NCBI GenBank assembly: GCA_964547525.1
Contig: CAZJOD010000063.1
Span: forward strand, 1-19,089
Direction of reading: 5' to 3'
Source of the DNA: CAZJOD01 sp964547525
GTDB taxonomy: Bacteria; Bacillota; Clostridia; JAAYHZ01
Length of the DNA stretch: 19,089 nt
Below the pieces are notes generated by a model that had not been told where the DNA came from, searched no databases, and was given only the letters and a program-made list of their open reading frames with translations. The translations under genes and the position numbers were made by a program. Positions 7,118-13,271 of this stretch are shown here, one piece after another (the stretch's first letter is position 1; every line of letters starts with the position of its first letter).

Positions 7118-7708
7118 ATGGCAACATTATTATTTCAAGGACATGGTAGTTTTCGGATCACTACCGATGACGGATTAGTAATTTATGTAGATCCGTATGC
7201 CGGGCAAGGATATGATAAACTTGCAGATTTGATTTTGGTTACGCACGGGCACAAAGATCATAATATGATAGAAAAGGTTCCGAAGAAACCTGAAACTGTA
7301 ATCATCTCAAATGATGATGCATATCAAAATGGGATTTATGAAACTTTTGAACAGGGAAAAATAAAAATAATCGCTGTGCCTGCATATAATAACCGTCATA
7401 ACAAAAATCAATGTGTCGGCTATATCTTATATTTTGATAATATAAAGCTTTATGCGGCAGGAGATACATCCACGACAGAAGAAATGTCTGAATTCGCTCC
7501 CCTTGAATTGGATTACGCTTTACTCCCAACAGACGGGGTATATAATATGGATGCGAAAGAAGCGGTAAAATGTGCGGCTTTAATTAATGCAAAACGGGTT
7601 ATTCCCATTTACATGAAGCCCGGAGCACTTTTCGACGAGGCGCAAGCATTATTGTTTGATGCTCCTAATCGTTTAATTGTGCGCCCGGAGCAGGAAATAG
7701 AATTATAA
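7118..7708 (+). CDS. UlaG-like metallo-beta-lactamase-fold hydrolase
   Basis: This 196-residue MBL-fold protein is of the short UlaG-like type (PF13483 style). Motifs: THGHKDH (42-48) supplies the H-x-H-x-D-H metal cluster, His94 (NNRHN) the next ligand, and Asp116 in AAGDTST the bridging Asp. The last conserved His of the family (P-[IM]-H-[YF]) is replaced: here PIYMKPG has Tyr165. That could leave only one full metal site or alter the chemistry. UlaG itself hydrolyses an ascorbate-6-phosphate lactone; other relatives act on varied phosphoesters or lactones, so the substrate is not assigned. The ATG has TTAGGAGG 7 nt upstream. It follows the UROD-like gene by 150 bp, perhaps the same transcript. 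Its 3' third is duplicated at 12896-13070. Confidence 0.88.
   Translation: MATLLFQGHGSFRITTDDGLVIYVDPYAGQGYDKLADLILVTHGHKDHNMIEKVPKKPETVIISNDDAYQNGIYETFEQGKIKIIAVPAYNNRHNKNQCVGYILYFDNIKLYAAGDTSTTEEMSEFAPLELDYALLPTDGVYNMDAKEAVKCAALINAKRVIPIYMKPGALFDEAQALLFDAPNRLIVRPEQEIEL
7505..7679 (+). repeat. 175-bp direct repeat, left copy (within the UlaG-like gene)
   Basis: This segment recurs in the same orientation at 12896-13070 with one mismatch, offset by 5391 bp. The two copies bracket the transglutaminase/GHL10/binding-lipoprotein operon. Confidence 0.92.
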
Positions 7709-7718
7709 CGAACCTATA

Positions 7719-7766
7719 GGAATCAAGGGGACGGTTCTTCTGATTCATCGATGTATTGATGAATCA
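7719..7766. repeat. REP-like palindromic repeat, copy 1
   Basis: It starts with GGAATCAAGGGGACGGTTC (7719-7737), which recurs exactly as the last 19 bases of the window. GAATCA (7720-7725) pairs with TGATTC (7741-7746). In the alternative fold, TGATTCATC (7741-7749) pairs perfectly with GATGAATCA (7758-7766) across an 8-nt loop, so the two hairpins compete. Sequences with a ...AAGGGGACGGTTC... core are, from memory, common interspersed repeats in Firmicutes and often lie near REP-associated tyrosine transposases; no transposase is present here. Confidence 0.65.
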
Positions 7767-7844
7767 AATGACATAATATTATCAAGATAACCTGTAACAA
7801 TTCCGGTAAACGTGAAATAGCTAAAATTAACAATGCAATTTTAG

Positions 7845-8140
7845 TATGCTCCGAAAGTCACATTCGAATTTTGTGCACATTTGAAGGCAAACCGAAACGA
7901 AGAAGCAGTGAATATCATGAAAGAATATGAAGAACCGTTGATTTACGGAGGTTTTTACGAATATACCGGTCTCTATTGGACGGTGTATCATACAATCTTA
8001 TACTTGAAAGGGGTTTTCAAAAGCAATACGGTTCGATTCCCGATGAATACAATGGCGCCTGTTTTCGAATCTGTCATTATATTCCCGAACCGGTATGGCC
8101 TGCTTTTTTTTACAATAAACGATTAATATTTATTATTTGA
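7845..8140 (+). pseudogene. 3' end of a gene broken by a one-base deletion (family not identified)
   Basis: Reading from 7845, the frame gives EEAVNIMKEYEEPLIYGGFY and then EYTGLYW up to 7979. Shifting back by one base there (TATTGG-ACGGT in place of TATTGGGACGGT) continues naturally as DGVSYNLILERGFQKQYG, then SIPDEYNGACFRICHYIPE and PVWPAFFYNKRLIFII, stopping at TGA 8138-8140. The joined product of about 98 residues looks like one authentic C-terminal region; its helical, aromatic character resembles the end of an (alpha/alpha)6-barrel glycosidase, but I cannot name the family. No start codon or ribosome site exists upstream. It is therefore a truncated and frameshifted remnant lying between the REP-like repeat and the terminator of the opposing operon. 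Confidence 0.55.
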
Positions 8141-8181
8141 TATAAAAGTAAAAATCTCAAATGGTGTAGCCGTAGCAAAAA

Positions 8182-8221
8182 GCCAAGACCTGCCGGCAGT
8201 ATATTTTAAACAAGTCTTGGC
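8182..8221 (-). terminator. Terminator of the substrate-binding-protein operon
   Basis: On the minus strand GCCAAGAC pairs perfectly with GTCTTGGC across a 24-nt loop that holds its own GCCGGC core, and is followed directly by TTTTTGC. It begins 12 bp after the stop codon of the gene ending at 8233. Confidence 0.85.
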
Positions 8222-8232
8222 AAGAATATCTC

Positions 8233-10077
8233 CTATTTTATTGTACTGTAATAATCAAATGTTTTTATTTGGTCATCATTCCAAATTTTTACCCACAAAT
8301 TCAATCCGGCTGCATAGATTTGTTCTATATACTGTTCCCACTCGGTATCCATATTTGCAATTTGACCTCCCCATACCCTTTTACTGAAATCACTATGAAC
8401 GGCACTAATCTCAGCATTGGTTTCAGTTCTTAACGTTTTAAATTTCTCAAACAAGCTTGAAGGCATTGTAAAGTTAGAAAAGTATTTGCCCGGCCTGATC
8501 CATAATTTATTGCTTTTCCATCCACCTTCACTATACTGATCAAAATAATCCACCATTTGTATGGTAAAAGCGTCATAATCGTTATATACCTTATCATCAG
8601 TTACAAAACTAATGTTTCCAAATTGACCAAATACATTGGTTCCTTTACCGGCATATTTTACAGGTATAATATTAGGATCGGTTTTAATTAAAGGGCTATT
8701 GAACGCTTCACCCGCCCACTTATAATGAATACCCTCGATACCCCACTTATACCTTAACCAGTTATCTCCAAAATAAGCGTACTCCAACAACTGCATTAAT
8801 CGAATTAATTTTGTGTCGTCTACATTGATGCCTACCGGGTGAGTATAGCCTTCACTCCAGTTGAATGTCCAATAGGGTCTAAACTTACCTACTCCGGGTG
8901 TCGGAGTGATTACGAATTTTGCATCCGGTTCGGTTTCTAAGATGGACAAGGGTGGTCTATTAACAGCTTGCAAGTTATAACCGAGAATAGATGAACCGCT
9001 TAGGGCATTCATGAATCCTGTTTTACCTGTTCTCCAAGTAGCTATAAGCTCGTCGTAGTAAGAAACCAGCCCGGGTATTCTGCGCATATAACCGTTGTTT
9101 ATCATTTCTGTAAGGAACTTTAAGTTTTCTTTGTAAGGTGTGTAAGCATAATACGGTACATAGTCCCCTGTATTTGGATCTTTATAAAAGTGATTACCAT
9201 CGGTATCATATCCAAACATACCATATGCGGTATAAACATCATACCAAGTATTGGAAAATGCAGATCCATATGTATCGTCTACACCATTCCCGTCAGGATC
9301 ATCTTCTGTAAAGGCTCTGTAAATTTCTTTTACATCATCTACAGAAAATTTAGTATTTGAGAAGTAAACATTATTATCATAACCGGTGTGAGCATAAAAA
9401 GATAACGGAACCAAGTTATCCAATTTGTACCCTAGAGATTCCAACCAATCTAATCTCCACATGGGTACATGCCCTGTATAATTCGCCATTACCGTGTCAC
9501 CCGTAAAACCATAATATTCATTTTCAGCATCTTCTACCTTGTTAAATTCTAATCCTACCGGATCGGTATTAAGCATCTTATAATAACTCGGATAATATTC
9601 TTTTATCATATTCAAATTAATAGTTCTACCTAGTCCGTTCTCAACCAGGTATCTTCCGGTAGTATAATAAAATCCATAATCCGGAACATCACCCGCAGCT
9701 AACATCATTTGTATTTGCTCCATATTACTTGAGTCTATTTGGACGTTCCACATTTTTAAGTCAATATTAAATTTTTCCTCAAGTTCCAACTCATCCCATC
9801 GACCTTCCTCATACAAGTGTGAAGAATAAGTACCTAACAACCAATTAATGGTCATCTTTTCAGCAAAGGGATTTACTATTTGCGTCTCCTCTTTCTTTGT
9901 CGTGGTTGTTTGCACCTGAGTAGTCGTAACAGCCGGAGCTTTAGTAGTAATGTCAGGTGTAGTGTTAGTTGGAGATGTTGTAACCTCGTTCTGCGGATCA
10001 TTTTCAATTTTCGTACATGCTGTCATACTAACTAATAAAGCTATTATGACGATAAAAACCAACATTATTCTTTTCAT
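8233..10077 (-). CDS. Extracellular substrate-binding lipoprotein of a sugar-type ABC transporter
   Basis: This 614-residue protein starts MKRIMLVFIVIIALLVSMTAC, a lipoprotein signal with lipidated Cys21. A Thr-rich linker follows (about 32-66), then a type-2 periplasmic-binding fold. Typical points: MTINWLLGTYSS at the mature start, MMLAAGDVPDYGF (the family L-x-x-GD-x-PD motif), and DDPDGNGVDDTYG (259-271), the Asp-rich loop common in large LplA-like lipoproteins that bind oligosaccharides. At about 550-600 residues this subfamily is much larger than simple maltose-binding proteins. It is the last gene of a three-gene run (51 bp from the GHL10-like gene, site GGAGGTAAGAAATG) and is followed by a terminator. 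The matching permeases and ATPase are not in the window. Ligand inferred to be an oligosaccharide. Confidence 0.9.
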   Translation of the reverse strand: MKRIMLVFIVIIALLVSMTACTKIENDPQNEVTTSPTNTTPDITTKAPAVTTTQVQTTTTKKEETQIVNPFAEKMTINWLLGTYSSHLYEEGRWDELELEEKFNIDLKMWNVQIDSSNMEQIQMMLAAGDVPDYGFYYTTGRYLVENGLGRTINLNMIKEYYPSYYKMLNTDPVGLEFNKVEDAENEYYGFTGDTVMANYTGHVPMWRLDWLESLGYKLDNLVPLSFYAHTGYDNNVYFSNTKFSVDDVKEIYRAFTEDDPDGNGVDDTYGSAFSNTWYDVYTAYGMFGYDTDGNHFYKDPNTGDYVPYYAYTPYKENLKFLTEMINNGYMRRIPGLVSYYDELIATWRTGKTGFMNALSGSSILGYNLQAVNRPPLSILETEPDAKFVITPTPGVGKFRPYWTFNWSEGYTHPVGINVDDTKLIRLMQLLEYAYFGDNWLRYKWGIEGIHYKWAGEAFNSPLIKTDPNIIPVKYAGKGTNVFGQFGNISFVTDDKVYNDYDAFTIQMVDYFDQYSEGGWKSNKLWIRPGKYFSNFTMPSSLFEKFKTLRTETNAEISAVHSDFSKRVWGGQIANMDTEWEQYIEQIYAAGLNLWVKIWNDDQIKTFDYYSTIK

Positions 10078-10128
10078 TTCTTACCTCCATTTTATGCTTA
10101 ACGCAAAATTTTTATAACATGCTTAATG

Positions 10129-11742
10129 TCATCCAAAGAAAAGTTTTATATCTATATCGGTTATTCTAAACTTATTTGCTTCATCCGAGCTACACTCATA
10201 ATTTACACTTATTTCGTTAATCCCTAAAGAGAACCATTCTACCGGTACAACCACTTCACGCATGCCCTTTTTCCACCAATCTTTTTCAAAAAAGATTTGC
10301 TCTCCGTACTTGGAAATATATTCGGCTGTTGTTTCAATTGGATCATCCTTCTCAATAAAATCTACATGAGTTAATACCAGGGGGCCATTTTTATTTATAA
10401 ACAGATTTAATTTTTCATTTTTCTCCAATCCACTACAGAAAAAAATCATTTTCATATGTATTTTACGATTTTCTTTTAACAGCTCTTGAATATGATCCGC
10501 AATCCTTACCACAAAATTTCCGGTTCTATTCCGACTCGATAATGTAAGCGGTAAATGGTCTTTTCGATTCACCAAATAATTTTTATCTTTATACATTAAA
10601 ACATTTGGGTTACCCAAATCATTGTATAAAGGTTTCCAGGCATCGGCTTTTTGCTTCCAATTACTCTCTTCTGATGTTAGGTCTCCGGAACCTGTCGCTA
10701 TTTGTATGCCGTCTACTCCTGCTCTTAACAGTAAAAACGCTTTTGTAAAAAACATTTCATGTGTCATTTCACGGTCATAACGTATCACACCGGATTTTTC
10801 ATCTTGAGGTTTTGGATCGCAATCATAATATCCCAAATAGGGACGGACGCAGCCGAAGACTTTACATCCCGTACCCTTTGCTTCTTGCACAAATTCATCT
10901 ACTGAAACATCAAATTGATCTTGCAAATGTACTACAGTAGGTACGATGATATCAATCAACCCTTTTTGAATCCATGTTCTCCAATCCAAACCTATAGCAT
11001 GATAATTGTCAGGAACACGAACAATTATATTTACTTTTCTGTTTTCCTTTTTATCTATTTCTTCGGTCATTTCTTTAACATGAGCTATAAAATCAGTCAT
11101 AATCCGGTAGTCTTTAACTGGATCTTTTAAGAATGGAGGGTATACTGCAAAATCCATAGATATACCGTCTACACCTTTTTGCAATACCTCCTTAATTATC
11201 GCCAATTTAAAATCTCGCACTTCTTTAATACTATAATCCATATTGACACTATTTGGTATCCTATATTCCGGATGCTTTTTATTAAACTCTCCGACAAGGC
11301 CTACCCACATCCAGTTTCTATCATCGGCAGGTCCGTATTCATGGTTCATTTCAAACCGAGCCCATACTTTTAAGCCTATCTCATGTCCTTTATTAACTAC
11401 AACCGCCAAAGGATCATCTCCATTGGAGATGAGAGCTTTTACATTTCTGAATACTCTACGGTCACCTTCTCCCAAAATAGCTAATTGCTTTTCGGACAAC
11501 TTACTACCGAAAACTTCCCCGACTTTTGTATCGAATGTGAAAACACTCCCCGGACCTAAACCCCATTCTTTGATTTTTACATTAGTATCAGATAAATAGT
11601 TTATACATCGTTTCTCCAATATGAGTTTATCCATTCTATCTACCCAATAGAACTGAGTAAATCCGTCATCTCTTAGAACAATAGGTACATCATGTAAAGT
11701 CTCGTTTTTCCAAGCGGAAGGTAGCTCTTTTATGGTTTCCAT
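10129..11742 (-). CDS. GHL10-like glycosidase-related TIM-barrel protein
   Basis: This 537-residue protein has no signal peptide. Its central region reads as a (beta/alpha)8 barrel: GLKVWARFEMNH (123-134), GVDGISMDFAVYPPF (190-204; Asp197 in the position of the family's D-x-I-x-x-D strand), NIIVRVP, IDIIVPTVV, VFGCVRPYLGYY, and GVDGIQIATG. This order of motifs matches family-10-like glycosyl hydrolases (GHL10/COG1649), whose activity is mostly untested. The last 140 residues look like a beta-sandwich (FFCSGLEKNEKLNLFINKN ... EISVNYECSS). The ATG has GAGG 8 nt upstream. It lies 30 bp after the transglutaminase-like gene and 51 bp before the binding lipoprotein, so the three are co-transcribed. 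Location is cytoplasmic as written, which suits processing of imported oligosaccharides; this is inferred. Confidence 0.75.
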   Translation of the reverse strand: METIKELPSAWKNETLHDVPIVLRDDGFTQFYWVDRMDKLILEKRCINYLSDTNVKIKEWGLGPGSVFTFDTKVGEVFGSKLSEKQLAILGEGDRRVFRNVKALISNGDDPLAVVVNKGHEIGLKVWARFEMNHEYGPADDRNWMWVGLVGEFNKKHPEYRIPNSVNMDYSIKEVRDFKLAIIKEVLQKGVDGISMDFAVYPPFLKDPVKDYRIMTDFIAHVKEMTEEIDKKENRKVNIIVRVPDNYHAIGLDWRTWIQKGLIDIIVPTVVHLQDQFDVSVDEFVQEAKGTGCKVFGCVRPYLGYYDCDPKPQDEKSGVIRYDREMTHEMFFTKAFLLLRAGVDGIQIATGSGDLTSEESNWKQKADAWKPLYNDLGNPNVLMYKDKNYLVNRKDHLPLTLSSRNRTGNFVVRIADHIQELLKENRKIHMKMIFFCSGLEKNEKLNLFINKNGPLVLTHVDFIEKDDPIETTAEYISKYGEQIFFEKDWWKKGMREVVVPVEWFSLGINEISVNYECSSDEANKFRITDIDIKLFFG

Positions 11743-11772
11743 TCGTGTTCCTCACTTTTCCATATGATTTGC

Positions 11773-12603
11773 CTACTTTAAAAAAATAAAAGTTGCCAAT
11801 TCTAAATATCTGTCATGTCCATCTTTTATTTTCTCTTGGGCTGTTTCATATTTAACCCAATCATAGTGATATTTATTTTGATCCATAAGAGAATAACTGC
11901 AATAACATTGTAACTCTATCGGACTTAAACAAAAGTGAATATTCCTATGACTTCTGTAATCGTAATTACAGTAATCCACACTAAAAGATCTTACAAAATC
12001 GTTTTGGTTTAAAATTATTTCCCTATGACGGATAAGCTCCTCTACCGAAGCGAATCGACCTTTATCAAGATAAAAAAGACCGAACCTAGGGTCTATATAC
12101 CCCCATTTGTCTTCAAAGAACAGTTCAGTTGTAAAATGTCCGGAAAAAACATGAAATACCGTCCTACCGGGAATAGATTTGATTTCGCAAAGTGCAACCA
12201 TTAACCTGGAAACACATTCACACAACCATTCACCCTTTTTTATCAATTCTTCTTCGGTACCTCCGTAGAAAAGTATACTTCTATCATATTTTTTATATAA
12301 ATCTCTAATATAACACATGATAGATAAAACCGTATCTCGTTCATTTTTACTATTGCAACAAATATTGTTAACTATTTTCTCTAATTCATAACGAGTTCCC
12401 GGAATATATCTCACAGGACCGGGTGTAGCATATAAGAAATCTATGGTTTGCTCGCATAGAGCAATTTGTTCACTCAATCGTTCATACTCCACATTATTAT
12501 CAAAGTTTAAAAAGAGTTGTCTATATGCAACCAGAAAGCTTTCCTTTTCATATTTATCTGTTAAATATTCGGCGATGTTCATTCCTGTATAATTCTCTAG
12601 CAT
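11773..12603 (-). CDS. Transglutaminase-like (papain-fold) protein
   Basis: This is a protein of about 276 residues beginning MLENYTGMNIAEYLTDKYEK. The ATG at 12603 follows GAGGGG at 6 nt; an in-frame GTG five codons upstream overlaps that ribosome site and is less likely. The stretch EWLCECVSRLMVALC, then EIKSIPGRTV, aligns with the transglutaminase core (G-x-C-x-x-x-A...L-x-R...GIP-A-R), giving catalytic Cys128. GHFTTELFF supplies His156 and YIDPRFG supplies Asp171, completing the Cys-His-Asp triad. No signal peptide is visible. Bacterial proteins of this fold are usually proteases or amidases rather than cross-linkers. Its position as first gene before a GHL10-like protein and a sugar-binding lipoprotein suggests a step in handling an imported glycan, but no such reaction is known to me. 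Family call fairly sure; function unknown. Confidence 0.75.
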   Translation of the reverse strand: MLENYTGMNIAEYLTDKYEKESFLVAYRQLFLNFDNNVEYERLSEQIALCEQTIDFLYATPGPVRYIPGTRYELEKIVNNICCNSKNERDTVLSIMCYIRDLYKKYDRSILFYGGTEEELIKKGEWLCECVSRLMVALCEIKSIPGRTVFHVFSGHFTTELFFEDKWGYIDPRFGLFYLDKGRFASVEELIRHREIILNQNDFVRSFSVDYCNYDYRSHRNIHFCLSPIELQCYCSYSLMDQNKYHYDWVKYETAQEKIKDGHDRYLELATFIFLK

Positions 12604-12674
12604 TTTGTCCCCTCTCACTTCTCACTAATTAACAGGTTTTTATTTTTAACTATATATATAGATTACCAAAAAGT

Positions 12675-12845
12675 CGGTTAGAAGTCGCAAAATTTCTCCT
12701 CACCCATTCGGATCATACAATATCCGAAATCTGTACAGCTTGTGGTTTCAACTCAGATAGCTATTTTTACATAACTTTCCGTACAGAGACCGGTATGTCA
12801 CCTCAAGCATACAGAAAAACTCTGTACAATATAACAAAACGTTAA
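12675..12845 (+). pseudogene. AraC-family regulator, C-terminal HTH remnant
   Basis: The plus strand reads RLEVAKFLLTHSDHTISEIC, then TACGFNSDSYFYITFRTETG and MSPQAYRKTLYNITKR, ending at TAA 12843-12845. This is the second helix-turn-helix of the AraC/XylS domain: R-x-x-x-A-x-x-L-L, IxEIxxxxGFxxxSYFxxxFxxxxGxxPxxYRK. Only about 56 residues remain. The frame is open back to 12633 but has no start, no ribosome site, and no sign of the first HTH or sensor domain, so this is a truncated remnant. AraC regulators are usual local regulators of sugar operons, so a regulator of the neighbouring divergent genes may have been lost here. Confidence 0.8.
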
Positions 12846-12895
12846 TCTTTTTTATGAGTGACATTCATCTTTATACATTATACCTATAGCTCCTC

Positions 12896-13070
12896 GAATT
12901 GGATTACGCTTTACTCCCAACAGACGGAGTATATAATATGGATGCGAAAGAAGCGGTAAAATGTGCGGCTTTAATTAATGCAAAACGGGTTATTCCCATT
13001 TACATGAAGCCCGGAGCACTTTTCGACGAGGCGCAAGCATTATTGTTTGATGCTCCTAATCGTTTAATTG
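12896..13070 (+). repeat. 175-bp direct repeat, right copy
   Basis: Right-hand partner of the repeat at 7505-7679. Upstream of it only a short, gapped GCTCC-type similarity continues (12889-12895). Downstream identity stops abruptly after 13070. No terminal inverted repeats or target-site duplications are seen at its edges. Confidence 0.92.
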
Positions 13071-13081
13071 AAAAACAGTAA
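12896..13081 (+). pseudogene. Duplicated 3' fragment of the UlaG-like gene
   Basis: Bases 12896-13070 match 7505-7679 at 174 of 175 positions. The single difference (G7537 to A12928) is a synonymous change in a Gly codon. The copy carries the last third of the MBL-fold protein (from LDYALLPTDG to NRLI) and then runs into unrelated sequence with stop TAA at 13079-13081 in place of the genuine tail VRPEQEIEL. It lacks the N-terminal metal motifs, a ribosome site and a promoter. It is a dead fragment, and a recent one given the near identity. Confidence 0.88.
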
Positions 13082-13189
13082 GGTTTTTTGTTAATACAAT
13101 ATAGACTTTGCTATGAGTTAAAATTTTACGGTCATACCTATATGTAATAATGCTCTTTAACGACACATTCATCTAAAATAAAAGAGTTA

Positions 13190-13237
13190 ACCGGTTTATC
13201 CCACATTAAAATCAAGTATTATGTGACATAAACCGGT
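13190..13237 (-). terminator. Long hairpin after the heparinase-like gene
   Basis: ACCGGTTTAT pairs perfectly with ATAAACCGGT, and inside it CACAT pairs with ATGTG (13202-13206 with 13221-13225), leaving a 14-nt loop. It begins 35 bp past the stop of the minus-strand gene ending at 13272. The following sequence on the minus strand is only moderately T-rich (TTAACTCTTTTATTTT), so it may be a weaker terminator or an RNA-stabilising hairpin. Confidence 0.65.
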
Positions 13238-13271
13238 CTTTAATATAAATTTTTATTAAATCTCCAATCAA

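Noticed and set aside
7719..7766. CRISPR-like array or insertion sequence at the palindromic repeat
   Set aside because: Only one full unit exists here, with no spacer periodicity, no terminal repeats around a transposase, and no cas genes.
11243..11599. 118-residue plus-strand open frame
   Set aside because: It lies wholly antisense to the GHL10-like gene, has no ribosome site, and its composition is that of a shadow frame.
12604..12618. GTG start five codons upstream of the transglutaminase-like ATG
   Set aside because: The GAGGGG ribosome site lies inside those codons and serves the ATG at 12603.
12651..12660. TATATATATA run as a promoter or microsatellite
   Set aside because: It is only 10 bp in AT-rich DNA with no matching -35 on either strand at a useful spacing.
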